A DNA stretch of 41,415 nt from an uncultured Bacteroidales bacterium (GTDB lineage Bacteria > Bacteroidota > Bacteroidia > Bacteroidales > Bacteroidaceae): assembly GCA_902801425.1 (NCBI GenBank), contig CADCIQ010000012.1, forward strand, positions 1 through 41,415, in the 5' to 3' direction. A program made the translations under genes and the position numbers. Numbering within the stretch: position 1 is the first letter of the stretch; the number at the start of each line of letters is the position of its first letter. The notes below the pieces were generated by a model. That model was not told where the DNA came from, searched no databases, and saw nothing but the letters and a program-made list of their open reading frames with translations. Below are positions 8,188-16,627 of the stretch, piece by piece.

Positions 8188-9729
8188 ATGAAAACATTTT
8201 TGAACTATACAATAGCAATGCTGATGCCGCTCTGTCTGTGGTCTTGTTCTGAGGACACGGAGGGCGTGGATGAATTCCTTGAGGTGCATGCCAACGATCT
8301 GACGAAATGGGGATTGTCGGCAGGTACTTCTACTATTTTCTGGGATTCGTCAAAGGCATACGACATTGATGCCGAATGGCTTTCGGGAAAATATGCTACC
8401 CGATTCCAGCATGGCAACAGACTTTACGATAACGTAACGGATAACTATGGGCCTGTATATGCCGGATATTCTTGCGCTTCATGCCACATGAATGCGGGTA
8501 GAACGAATCCTGGCGTATGGAACCAGATAGGCACAGATGCCGATGGTACGCCAGTATATGGCTCTGGAACTAATGGTATGTCGGCTATGCTGATATACGT
8601 TGCAAGAAAGAATGGCGTGTTCTTCCAGGACTACGGTCGTGTGCTACATGACCAAACTATCTATGGCGTGACACCAGAGGGTAAGGTGGAGATTCGCTAT
8701 AACTATGAGAAAGGTACGTTCCCCGATGGAGAAGAATACGAGCTTGCGCATCCAAACTTCAAGGTTGTGAAGTGGTATAAGAAGATGTGGGACGATGTGA
8801 AAAAAGACTCCGTGACGATAAATCCAGAGGATTTGTTCTGTACCGTGCGCATCCCACTCCGACACGTAGGTATGGGACAGATGATGTCTCTCGACCGCAC
8901 AGAGATAGAACGCCTTGCAGCTCAAAGCAACTATCCTGAGTATGGTATTTCGGGCAGATGCAACTATATAACAGAGAAAGGCGTGAAGGGTGTCGGACTA
9001 TCAGGCAACAAGGCACAACACCTTGATCTCACCGTAGAACTTGGTTTCTCAAGTGACATGGGTGCTACGAACTCACGCTATCCAGAAGAGATATGTGAGG
9101 GGCAGCATCAGATGGTTGAAGGCTCGATGATGGGACTCACCTATGACAAACTCGATGTTTCGGCAGAGGATATGGAAGATGTAGATCTCTATCTGCACAG
9201 CCTTGGCGTTCCTGCAAGAAGACTTGGTAGCAACACTATGAAAGTAACCTTGACACGCTCAAACGGCACAACGATTACTATGACCGAGCGAGAAGCAGTA
9301 AAGCGAGGCGAGAAAATGTTCTACGAGGCAAAATGTCATCTGTGTCACGTCACAACACTCCATACCCGTCCACGAGGCGCAACGCTTCTCTGTGGTACGG
9401 AGTTGCCTTGGCTTGGCAGTCAGACGATACACCCTTATTCCGACTATCTGCTACATGATATGGGCTCAGAGATTATGGGCGTAGGCTTGAACGATAACTA
9501 CACAAGCGGTCTCGCACGTGGAAACGAATGGCGTACAACCCCACTCTGGGGTATCGGATTGCAGAAGAAGGTGAACGGACATACATACTTCCTGCATGAC
9601 GGAAGAGCCCGCAACTTCAAGGAGGCAATCCTCTGGCATGGCGGTGAAGGTCTTGCTTCACGAAACCTGTTCATGAAGATGGACAAGGCAGACAGGGAGG
9701 CGATGATAAAGTTCCTTGAAAGCCTATAA
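8188..9729 (+). CDS. Di-haem oxidoreductase-like lipoprotein (DUF1111)
   Basis: A 513-residue lipoprotein with signal MKTFLNYTIAMLMPLCLWSC and a Ser-Glu-Asp tail after the cysteine, so probably outer-membrane and possibly surface exposed. Two c-type haem motifs: CASCH (C96-H100) near the start of the first domain, and CHLCH (C383-H387) in the second. Other family hallmarks of DUF1111 ('di-haem oxidoredictase', related to MauG/CcpA peroxidases): NGMSAML, VRIPLRHVGMGQMMSLDR, TTPLWGIGL and FLHDGRARNFKEAILWHGGEG near the end. Homologues travel with imelysin genes in many bacteria; the reaction is not established. The haem must be attached in the periplasm, which fits the CcsBA gene at the end of this operon. 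About 110 bp after the imelysin gene. Confidence 0.9.
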   Translation: MKTFLNYTIAMLMPLCLWSCSEDTEGVDEFLEVHANDLTKWGLSAGTSTIFWDSSKAYDIDAEWLSGKYATRFQHGNRLYDNVTDNYGPVYAGYSCASCHMNAGRTNPGVWNQIGTDADGTPVYGSGTNGMSAMLIYVARKNGVFFQDYGRVLHDQTIYGVTPEGKVEIRYNYEKGTFPDGEEYELAHPNFKVVKWYKKMWDDVKKDSVTINPEDLFCTVRIPLRHVGMGQMMSLDRTEIERLAAQSNYPEYGISGRCNYITEKGVKGVGLSGNKAQHLDLTVELGFSSDMGATNSRYPEEICEGQHQMVEGSMMGLTYDKLDVSAEDMEDVDLYLHSLGVPARRLGSNTMKVTLTRSNGTTITMTEREAVKRGEKMFYEAKCHLCHVTTLHTRPRGATLLCGTELPWLGSQTIHPYSDYLLHDMGSEIMGVGLNDNYTSGLARGNEWRTTPLWGIGLQKKVNGHTYFLHDGRARNFKEAILWHGGEGLASRNLFMKMDKADREAMIKFLESL

Positions 9730-9780
9730 TCATTTACTATTTAGCTATTTACAATTTACTATTTATTTGAAGAAAACATT

Positions 9781-11037
9781 ATGAAAAAAATATATCTTGC
9801 TGCATGTGCAGCGATGATGACATTTACAGTAAATGCCGAGAATGTTGAGAATGAAATAAACAGCACAAGCGAGGCTCAGGCTTCGGAGAACTATGACGCA
9901 GAGAATGGTGTGGTGACTATAGGAAGTGATAGGATGTTCCAGATAGAATCCAAGGATGGCAAGTTCTCTTTCAAGCCATATCTGATGATACAGTCAACAG
10001 CCAATTTCCATTACTATGACGATGAAGGTCTCGACAAGGCGTATAATCAGGATAACGTGGCAAACTCAGGCTTTGCTATGCCATACGCAGTTCTGGGCTT
10101 CACAGGTAAGGCTTTCAGCAATATCACCTATAACCTTTCTATCAATGCAGCAGCTTCCGGAGCAAACATACTTCAACAAGCTTGGTTTGATGTGAAGGTA
10201 AGCGACGGCTTTGCTGTTAAAGTGGGTAAATTCAAGACACCCTTCTCAAGCGCATATCTAACCACTCTTGGCGAAACCCTTATGCCATGCGTTCCAACAT
10301 CTCTAACAGCTACTACCATTATGCCATACTCTTTGAATGCCGTATGCCCGAAGATAGGCACCGGCTTCGATATGGGTGTTATGATACATGGCAAGATGAG
10401 CAAGCAATGGGGATATGAACTGGGTATGTTCAACGGCACAGGCGCAGGTTCAAACTCTGCTACAAAGACATTCTCTGACGATTGGCACATCCCTTCTTTG
10501 CTTTATGCTGGAAGAATAGCATGGACTCCTTTCGGCACAATGCCAAGGACACAGGGAAATGCGAAGATGCTTAACGAGAACAAACTTGAGGTGGCTCTTT
10601 CTGGAAGCGTGAATGTGGAATCAGAAAGCGAGAGTACAAATGATACCCGAATGGGTTTCGAGGTGTCATACCTTCACAATCGCTGGTATTTCTCTGGCGA
10701 GGCATACTGGATGAACGTGGGATTCACAAAGCGTCAGAAAATTGATGAGACATACGACTTCATAGGCGGGTATGTTCAGGCAGGATATTTCGTAGCACCA
10801 CAATGGCAGTTGGCTGCTCGCTATGATTTCATGGACAGAAACGGCAGTAGCAAGGACGGTGTTCTGAATATGCCGGCTGTAGGTTGCAACTATTTCATCA
10901 AGAATAGCGGTCTAAAACTATCTGCGATGTATCAGTATATCGGCAGAACTGGTCACGAGACTCAGCTCGACAGAGACAACGATGACCTCGGAGTAGCAAA
11001 ACATAGTGCGGTAGTAATGCTGCAATACACTTTCTAA
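9781..11037 (+). CDS. Second outer-membrane porin (OprP/OprO-like)
   Basis: A 418-residue barrel protein: signal peptide MKKIYLAACAAMMTFTVNAE, an acidic spacer, then a phosphate-selective-porin-like body. Family-like segments: FSFKPYLMIQSTANFHYYDD at the start of the barrel, FAVKVGKFKTPFSSAYLTT (the typical 'V(R)GKFK.PF' strand), and PQWQLAARYDFMDRNGS with KLSAMYQYIGRTG near the end, closing on VVMLQYTF. Not closely similar to the porin at 5517, so not a simple tandem copy. About 50 bp downstream of the di-haem gene; its stop TAA overlaps the ATG of an upstream alternative start of the next gene. Role in the module is inferred as a second outer-membrane channel. Confidence 0.8.
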   Translation: MKKIYLAACAAMMTFTVNAENVENEINSTSEAQASENYDAENGVVTIGSDRMFQIESKDGKFSFKPYLMIQSTANFHYYDDEGLDKAYNQDNVANSGFAMPYAVLGFTGKAFSNITYNLSINAAASGANILQQAWFDVKVSDGFAVKVGKFKTPFSSAYLTTLGETLMPCVPTSLTATTIMPYSLNAVCPKIGTGFDMGVMIHGKMSKQWGYELGMFNGTGAGSNSATKTFSDDWHIPSLLYAGRIAWTPFGTMPRTQGNAKMLNENKLEVALSGSVNVESESESTNDTRMGFEVSYLHNRWYFSGEAYWMNVGFTKRQKIDETYDFIGGYVQAGYFVAPQWQLAARYDFMDRNGSSKDGVLNMPAVGCNYFIKNSGLKLSAMYQYIGRTGHETQLDRDNDDLGVAKHSAVVMLQYTF

Positions 11038-11066
11038 TGTACAATCTACCATTTACAATGTACAAT

Positions 11067-11771
11067 ATGAAATTACATTACACTTTAGTCTTTACACTTT
11101 CCACTCTATTACTTGCCTCTTGCGATGACGGATTCGTGACGGATCCTGTATATGAGAGCGAACAGACTGGATATAACGTGAAGATAACAGGCACGTTCGA
11201 TGGTGTGGATCAATGGGCAGACAACTATAACGTGGTTGTGGCGGCATTCTGCGAGGATGATGAATATTCAAGCATCCAGAAAACCATTCAGACAGATGGT
11301 GAAGAGACGGCAATTACACTTAGTAATGTGCCTTCAGGTGCAAAAATAATAGAGATTGCCGTTACCAACACACTAAGAAAGCGTGTTTCTACGTTTTATA
11401 GATATGATGTAGAGAATGTATCTGCTGATGATACCATAAGGATTGATGTCGGAAAGCAGAATGTTAGTATGTTCTCTGCAATTAACAATACGATATTCCA
11501 AGGCACGGCAACCACATGCTCACGATGCCATAGCGGCGAAAAGGCGGCACGAGGACTTGACCTCTCTGCCGAAAATGCCTACAAGAACCTCGTGGCTGTG
11601 AAAAGCAACAAGGATGCAACGCTGAACCGTGTGACGGCTGGAGATGCAGAGAACAGTATGCTCTACAAGATAATCACAGACGATAGCGGTTTCCACAAAG
11701 GATTCTTCTCTGATTACGGTGCTTTCGTGAATATCATCAAGTCATGGATAGATAATGGCGCAAAAGAATAA
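11067..11771 (+). CDS. Mono-haem c-type cytochrome-like lipoprotein
   Basis: From ATG 11067 the protein has 234 residues and a normal lipoprotein signal, MKLHYTLVFTLSTLLLASC, with DDG after the cysteine. An in-frame ATG at 11037 would add ten residues (MYNLPFTMYN) that are simply the translation of a TGTACAAT-type short repeat, so I reject it. Residues about 40-130 look like an all-beta domain. One c-haem motif, CSRCH (C151-H155), is followed by SGEKAARGLDLS and SMLYKIITD, the pattern of small cytochrome-c-like domains that lose their distal Met or place it late. Its stop overlaps the start of CcsBA by 17 bp, so the two are translationally coupled. A probable electron carrier for the di-haem protein; that partnership is inferred. 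Confidence 0.8.
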   Translation: MKLHYTLVFTLSTLLLASCDDGFVTDPVYESEQTGYNVKITGTFDGVDQWADNYNVVVAAFCEDDEYSSIQKTIQTDGEETAITLSNVPSGAKIIEIAVTNTLRKRVSTFYRYDVENVSADDTIRIDVGKQNVSMFSAINNTIFQGTATTCSRCHSGEKAARGLDLSAENAYKNLVAVKSNKDATLNRVTAGDAENSMLYKIITDDSGFHKGFFSDYGAFVNIIKSWIDNGAKE

Positions 11772-13935
11772 AATATTACGAATATTACCATTTATGATAG
11801 TTGCTGCGGTGGTCATAGTTATGGCCATCGCAACAATTGTTGAAAAGATACACGGCACTACGTTCGTCAGCACAAAGATATACTCCACATGGTGGTTTTC
11901 TGCCATCTGGAGCATCCTTGCCATTGCATCAATAGCAAGAATCGTCACCAGCGGAATGCAAAAGACATTGACGGTACTGACGCTTCATATCTCTTTTGTC
12001 GTGATTCTTACAGGAGCCCTAACCACTCACCTCACATCGAAGAAAGGCTATCTGCATCTTCGCTGTGGCGAAACAGCAAGGCTATACACTGAACAAAGCA
12101 ACAACGGCGATATGCGAACCGCAACCCTGCCCTTCTCCGTAAAGCTTAATGACTTCAACATTAAGAACTACGAGGGAACAACAACTCATTCCGATTATGC
12201 CTCTCATCTCACTTTTTCCACGGATGGAGGTAGCACTAACGAAACTGTTTCCATGAATAATATTGCCGTGGTGGAAGGCTATCGTTTCTATCAGACATCC
12301 TTCGACCAGGACATGAGGGGTAGCATACTGACGGTAACGTATGACCCATACGGCACGGGAATAACATATATCGGCTATGGATTGCTGATTGTTAGTGCGG
12401 TGCTGCTTCTGATTCTGAGGACGCCAAGGATAAAGCAGCTTTATAAGACCCTGACACGGCCTCTCCCCCCGCCCTCTCCCGTAGAGAGGGAGCCGCTAAC
12501 GCCCTTAAAGCCCTCTATAAGTGGAAAGAAATTTTTCATTTTCCATTTTTCATTTTTCATTTTATTGGCTGCATCAGGATTTGCCAAGACTCCCGTAGTT
12601 GCCAAAGAAGATGCGGAAAGGGCAGAGAGAAAGCTGATAGTATATAACGGAAGGGTATGTCCGCTAAACACACTGGCACATGATTTCTGTCTGAAAATCA
12701 CAGGCAAGACATCATACAAAGGACTTTCTGCCGAACAACTTCTTCTTTCTTTGCCTATGGCTCCAGAGGAATGGAGCGAAAAGCCACTTCTGAAGATAAA
12801 GAACAAGGCTTTGAAGGAAAGACTTGGCATCAAAACCGACCTTGCACGCATCAAGGACTTCTATGAGAGCGACGGAAGATACAAGCTCGACATCCTACTC
12901 AATGAGCAGATGAACAAGGCCGAAGATGAGCAGGACAAAAAACTTGTACGCTCAATATATGATGTTGACGAACAGATTTCCCTTGTCAATGCTGCCGTAA
13001 CAGGCAAGCTCATAGAGCCTTACAAAGGCAATAATCCTCCAAGCGAGACTCGTATCTCTGCCGAGATTTTATATAATCAGCAGCCGTTCACAGTTGTTGG
13101 TGCATTTATGATTCTGGCTGGCATCCTTATAATTGTGATTGCAATGGCCTCTCCCCCCGCCCTCTCCCGTAGAGAGGGAGCCGGAGAGCGAAAAGACAAA
13201 AGTCAAAAAACAAAAGACTTTAGCCCTTTCATTTTTCATTGTTCATTTTTCATTTTATTTATTATCTCCGCCTTTCAACTTGCCGTATTCCTTCTCCGTT
13301 GGTATGTCTCTGGCAACATTCCACTATCTAACGGCTATGAGACGATGGCATTTGTCTCCCTATCCACCTCTTTGCTGACATTATTGGCAATATGGATGCT
13401 CAGGAAACAGACTTTCGTCTGCAATACCGTGACAATAGGTGGACTTATGATTGCGGGTCTCACATTACTTGTGGCTCATCTGTCAGAAATGTCGCCACAG
13501 ATAACCTCCCTGATGCCAGTCCTTCATTCGCCTTGGCTTACCACCCACGTATCCCTGATAATGATTTCATACTCGCTCTTTGCCTTTATGGCGGTAATAG
13601 CGGGCGTTGACCTTGTGAAGAAAGATGCCCGACTTGACGCCCTAAACCGACTGATGCTCTATCCTGCGGAGATATTCCTTACAATAGGTATCTTCCTCGG
13701 AGCAATATGGGCAAACCAGTCGTGGGGAACATACTGGAGCTGGGATCCTAAGGAAGTATGGGCTTTGATATCAATGTTAATCTATTGCATTCCATTCCAT
13801 ACAGAATCGTTGCCTTTTATGAAAAAAGCAAAGGTGATGGATTGGTATCTCATAATGGCATTCCTATCTATCCTGATGACCTATTTCGGGGTTAATTATT
13901 TATTAGGAGGCATACACAGCTATGCAGGCAACTAA
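11755..13935 (+). CDS. ccsBA: Cytochrome c synthase CcsBA (ResB-CcsA fusion)
   Basis: A 726-residue membrane protein that carries haem across the membrane and attaches it to CXXCH cytochromes (System II). Residues 1-235 are ResB/CcsB-like with membrane helices and a conserved His (LTLHISFVVILTGA). The middle is a soluble part with CPLNTLAHDF. Residues about 515-726 are CcsA-like: SNGYETMAF, HLSEMSPQITSLMPVLHSPWLTTHV (ligand His), the WWD haem motif WGTYWSWDPKEVWALI near 657-672, and the terminal LGGIHSYAGN. Odd: the reading frame carries two repeat cassettes (about residues 235-270 and 463-505) that translate as [12 protein letters not shown] and PPALSRREGAGE, each followed by a Phe-rich hydrophobic stretch. 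Last gene of the operon; it likely serves the two haem lipoproteins upstream. Confidence 0.92.
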   Translation: MAQKNKILRILPFMIVAAVVIVMAIATIVEKIHGTTFVSTKIYSTWWFSAIWSILAIASIARIVTSGMQKTLTVLTLHISFVVILTGALTTHLTSKKGYLHLRCGETARLYTEQSNNGDMRTATLPFSVKLNDFNIKNYEGTTTHSDYASHLTFSTDGGSTNETVSMNNIAVVEGYRFYQTSFDQDMRGSILTVTYDPYGTGITYIGYGLLIVSAVLLLILRTPRIKQLYKTLTRPLPPPSPVEREPLTPLKPSISGKKFFIFHFSFFILLAASGFAKTPVVAKEDAERAERKLIVYNGRVCPLNTLAHDFCLKITGKTSYKGLSAEQLLLSLPMAPEEWSEKPLLKIKNKALKERLGIKTDLARIKDFYESDGRYKLDILLNEQMNKAEDEQDKKLVRSIYDVDEQISLVNAAVTGKLIEPYKGNNPPSETRISAEILYNQQPFTVVGAFMILAGILIIVIAMASPPALSRREGAGERKDKSQKTKDFSPFIFHCSFFILFIISAFQLAVFLLRWYVSGNIPLSNGYETMAFVSLSTSLLTLLAIWMLRKQTFVCNTVTIGGLMIAGLTLLVAHLSEMSPQITSLMPVLHSPWLTTHVSLIMISYSLFAFMAVIAGVDLVKKDARLDALNRLMLYPAEIFLTIGIFLGAIWANQSWGTYWSWDPKEVWALISMLIYCIPFHTESLPFMKKAKVMDWYLIMAFLSILMTYFGVNYLLGGIHSYAGN
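12459..12563 (+). repeat. Repeat cassette (B-type arm plus C-type run) inside ccsBA
   Basis: 12459-12494 is a B-type GC-rich arm (GGCCTCTCCCCCCGCC start, CTCTCCCGTAGAGAG hairpin) and 12531-12563 a CATTTTTCATTTTCC-type run, both read in frame within ccsBA without a stop. The same pair occurs again at 13146-13260. Confidence 0.8.
13146..13260 (+). repeat. Second repeat cassette (B plus C) inside ccsBA
   Basis: B-type arm at 13146-13183 and ATTTTTCATT run at 13230-13260, in frame. Between them lies a stretch with AAAAGACTTTAG, a motif also found in the leader before 14107. Confidence 0.8.
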
Positions 13936-13986
13936 TCATCATTAGTAGGTATTTTCCTTTTTAAGAAGGAAGAATTTTTCATTGTT

Positions 13987-14006
13987 TTTTGGTATTCTTA
14001 CCAAAA
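13987..14006. promoter_or_regulatory. Palindrome over the -33 element
   Basis: TTTTGGTA-TTCT-TACCAAAA is a perfect 8-bp inverted repeat that overlaps the TTG of the promoter at 13989-14019. It could be an operator or simply the end of ccsBA's terminator. Confidence 0.5.
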
Positions 14007-14019
14007 TGCAGTAACTTTG
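13989..14019 (+). promoter_or_regulatory. Promoter of the RidA/chorismatase-like gene
   Basis: TTG (13989-13991), 20 bp, TAACTTTG (14012-14019); start near 14025, leader about 80 nt made of repeats of GGCAAAAG and AGACTTTAG. Confidence 0.7.
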
Positions 14020-14106
14020 CAAAAGAATTTGGCAAAAGGCAAAAGACGAATGGCAAAAGACTTTAGACCTTAGACTTTAGCCTTTTTATGCAATAAAAAC
14101 AAAAAA

Positions 14107-15252
14107 ATGTCATATAATCAACAGACAATAAAACTAAATAAGGCGCATGCCGAGGTATATGTATTCGACAATGGCTCTGAGGTGCGCGAGGCTCATGCGA
14201 TGATCCATGCGGATAACATCGGGATGACATACAAGGAGCAACTTGATGCCGTTCTTGATGCTTATGCCTCTTTGTGCGAGGATCTTCTCAAAGGATATGT
14301 AGCTGTATTCAAGCGATACTATCTTAGCGATTCTGCCAATCAGGCTGAAATGGTATATGCCCGTGAAAATAAAGAGTGCGCCCTTTCAGTAGTGGAACAG
14401 CCACCTCTCGACGGCACAAAGATTGCCATCTGGGTATATATGATGACCGGCGTGGAGACACGCATTTCTGAAACTGGTCTCTATGAGGTTATACAAGGCA
14501 AATACCGCCACCTATGGAATGGTAGCGCCTATAACATGGCAGCAAGTAGCGAGTACCAGACTCATCACCTTCTCGAAGAATATATCGCCCAACTGGAAAA
14601 GGAAGGTTGTACTCTCGAAAAGAACTGCATCCGCACTTGGTTCTTCGTGGCTAACGTGGATCTCAACTATGGTGGTGTGGTTCGTGCGCGTAATCATGTG
14701 TTCTTCCACCAAGGCTTGACAAACCAGACTCATTTCATAGCCTCTACTGGTATAGGTGGTCGTCAGGCTGATCCTAATGTCCTTGTGCAGCTCGACAACT
14801 ATGCTGTTGACGGAATAAGCAAGGAGCAGATAAAGTATCTCTATGCCCCAACCCACCTTAACCGCACAAGCGACTATGGTGTTAGCTTCGAGCGTGGCAC
14901 ATACGTTGACTATGAGGACAGAAGGCACGTATTCATAAGTGGTACGGCAAGTATCGACAACAAGGGTATGGTTGTTCACGTAGGTGATATCGTCCGTCAG
15001 ACGGAGCGTATGCTTGAGAATATCGAGGTTCTTCTTGCCGAGGCTGAATGTACTTGGGATAACGTGAGCGAGATGTCTGTTTATCTCCGTGATGTAGCTG
15101 ACTATGGTATCGTTAGCAAGATGTTCGCAGAGCGATTCCCTAACAAGCCTTACGTCATCGTCCTTGCTCCTGTCTGTCGCCCAGGCTGGCTGATAGAGAC
15201 GGAGTGTATGGCGATCGCCCCTCACCCGTCCTGCGGACACCCTCTCCCCTAA
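14107..15252 (+). CDS. Two-domain RidA (YjgF/UK114)-family protein, chorismatase-like
   Basis: A 381-residue cytoplasmic protein. The C-terminal third (about 265-370) is a RidA/YjgF-type domain: HVFISGTASIDNKGMVVHVGDIVRQ, TERMLENIEVLL, DNVSEMSVYLRD and KPYVIVLAPVCRPGWLIETEC. The N-terminal part, with GTKIAIWVYMMTG and TWFFVANVDLNYGG, fits the FkbO/Hyg5 chorismatase-like arrangement known from proteins annotated in Bacteroides as YjgF-type. Whether it acts on chorismate is unknown; the tryptophan genes 15 kb away also start from chorismate, but that is only a coincidence in this window. Odd: the last eleven residues, APHPSCGHPLP, and the stop are translated from the left arm of an A-type palindromic element, so the original C-terminus has been replaced or extended. 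Confidence 0.75.
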   Translation: MSYNQQTIKLNKAHAEVYVFDNGSEVREAHAMIHADNIGMTYKEQLDAVLDAYASLCEDLLKGYVAVFKRYYLSDSANQAEMVYARENKECALSVVEQPPLDGTKIAIWVYMMTGVETRISETGLYEVIQGKYRHLWNGSAYNMAASSEYQTHHLLEEYIAQLEKEGCTLEKNCIRTWFFVANVDLNYGGVVRARNHVFFHQGLTNQTHFIASTGIGGRQADPNVLVQLDNYAVDGISKEQIKYLYAPTHLNRTSDYGVSFERGTYVDYEDRRHVFISGTASIDNKGMVVHVGDIVRQTERMLENIEVLLAEAECTWDNVSEMSVYLRDVADYGIVSKMFAERFPNKPYVIVLAPVCRPGWLIETECMAIAPHPSCGHPLP

Positions 15253-15435
15253 GGGCGAGGGAGAAGTTACCTTTTTATCGCTAAAAAGATATAAACCCAA
15301 ATGCCGCTTATGGAAATCCATTAAGGAACCATAAGCGGCATTTATATTTTTATCAACGCCCCCCCATTGATTAGAAGTAGTAACTTCCCCCTCGCCCCTT
15401 GGGGAGAGGGTGTCACGTAGTGACGGGTGAGGGGC
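15217..15435. repeat. A-type palindromic element A1 enclosing a terminator
   Basis: Left arm from GCCCCTCACCCG (15217) to CTAAGGGCGAGGG, right arm CTCGCCCCTTGGGG to GGGTGAGGGGC (15435), in inverted orientation. Each arm contains its own small hairpin (GTCC-TGC-GGAC on the left, GTCAC-GTA-GTGAC on the right). A terminator hairpin sits between the arms. Confidence 0.85.
15301..15341. terminator. Bidirectional terminator between the RidA-like gene and fabI
   Basis: Stem ATGCCGCTTATGG (15301-15313) with CCATAAGCGGCAT (15329-15341), then TTTATATTTTT. Same stem as at 2729-2769. Confidence 0.8.
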
Positions 15436-15449
15436 CGCAGGTTAGGCTT

Positions 15450-16313
15450 TTATCCGTATATTATCTTCCCCGTCTCTGCGTCTGTATTCTCAGGCACGAA
15501 GCTCTTGTTATACTGAGTCATACCACGGAGAGACATACCCATGTTAGAGAAGCCACCATCGTGGAAGAGAGTCTGCATAGTAACCTTGCGGGTAAGGTCA
15601 GAGAACATAACCACACAATAGTCGGCACACTCATCAGCACTTGCGTTGCCAAGAGGAGACATACGGTCAGCATAGTCAAGCATACCGTCGAAGCCCTTGA
15701 TACCGCCACCAGCAGTCGTCATGGTAGGAGACTGAGAGATTGTATTTACACGAACACCCTTCTCACGACCATAGATATAACCGAAAGAACGTGCAATAGA
15801 CTCAAGCAAAGCCTTAGCGTCAGCCATATCATTATAACCGAAGAATGTGCGATGAGAAGCAACGTATGTGAGAGCAAGGATGGAACCGTATTCTGCAATA
15901 GCGTCAAGCTTCTTTGCAACCTGAATCATCTTATGGAAAGAGATAGCAGAGATGTCGAGAGTCTTGTCAAGGAAGCTATAGTCAAGATCATCGTATGTGC
16001 GTTTCTTTCGCATATTCATAGACATAGCGCATGAGTGAAGAACGAAATCGATCTTTCCACCGAGAGCCTTCTGAGCCTCCACGAAGAGATTCTCAAGATC
16101 CTCAACGCTTGTAGCGTCTGCAGGAATGATTACTGCATTGGTCTTCTTTGCGAGTTCGTCGATAGTACCCATACGACATGCAACAGCAGTATTAGTGAGA
16201 ACGATCTGTGCGCCTTCTTCTACTGCACGCTCAGCAACCTTCCAAGCGATAGACTGGTCATTAAGTGCGCCGAAGATGATTCCGCGCTTGCCTTTAAGTA
16301 AATTGTAAGACAT
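15450..16313 (-). CDS. fabI: Enoyl-ACP reductase FabI
   Basis: A 287-residue enoyl-[acyl-carrier-protein] reductase, the last step of each fatty-acid elongation cycle, NAD(P)H dependent, cytoplasmic. Seen: N-terminal nucleotide fold KGKRGIIFGALNDQSIAWKVAE (FabI form of the glycine motif), DFVLHSCAMS, the catalytic Y-x6-Y-x6-K segment as LTYVASHRTFFGYNDMADAKALLE, and VRVNTISQSPTMTTA. Length is close to other Bacteroidetes FabI (about 280). Own promoter at 16420-16450; its stop is followed at once by AGCCTAACC and the A1 repeat element. Convergent with the RidA-like gene. Confidence 0.97.
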   Translation of the reverse strand: MSYNLLKGKRGIIFGALNDQSIAWKVAERAVEEGAQIVLTNTAVACRMGTIDELAKKTNAVIIPADATSVEDLENLFVEAQKALGGKIDFVLHSCAMSMNMRKKRTYDDLDYSFLDKTLDISAISFHKMIQVAKKLDAIAEYGSILALTYVASHRTFFGYNDMADAKALLESIARSFGYIYGREKGVRVNTISQSPTMTTAGGGIKGFDGMLDYADRMSPLGNASADECADYCVVMFSDLTRKVTMQTLFHDGGFSNMGMSLRGMTQYNKSFVPENTDAETGKIIYG

Positions 16314-16627
16314 TTTTTGTTATCTGAATTTATAAAATATATTAGTCTTTTAAATGTAACTATATGGAAAGAAGTGTAATTATGCTCTAAAAATAGTGCA
16401 CACTTTATATTTCCGTGTGCAAAGTTACTAATAAAATTGTGTACGTACAACAATTTTCAAGAAAAAATACAATAAACATTCGTTATTTCTATATTTTTCA
16501 ACGATATTCCTATATTTACAGCCGATTTTTCATGGTTTTTCTCATAAATTGACATATTATATCCCGATTGAATTTATTATAAAAATAAACACAATCAATT
16601 TATTCATTCATAACAAGTACAAGGCCG
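16314..16627. other. Intergenic region upstream of fabI
   Basis: Contains the fabI promoter and an A/T-rich stretch to 16600. Near 16612-16640 the reverse strand reads ACAAGTA-ACGGCCT-TGTACTTGT, a short imperfect hairpin at the 3' end of the YoeB-type gene that may help end transcription. No gene seen. Confidence 0.5.
16420..16450 (-). promoter_or_regulatory. Promoter of fabI
   Basis: Minus strand: TTG (16448-16450), 20 bp, TAACTTTG (16420-16427). Leader about 100 nt. Confidence 0.75.

Noticed and set aside
11037-11066. Upstream start for the haem lipoprotein
   Set aside because: MYNLPFTMYN is a TGTACAAT-type repeat read as protein and it would spoil the lipoprotein signal.
14512-15321. Long minus-strand frame opposite the RidA-like gene
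   Set aside because: Shadow of a clear family protein on the other strand; no family resemblance of its own.
15399-16034. Long plus-strand frame opposite fabI
   Set aside because: Shadow of FabI with no start signal; its N-terminus is repeat sequence.
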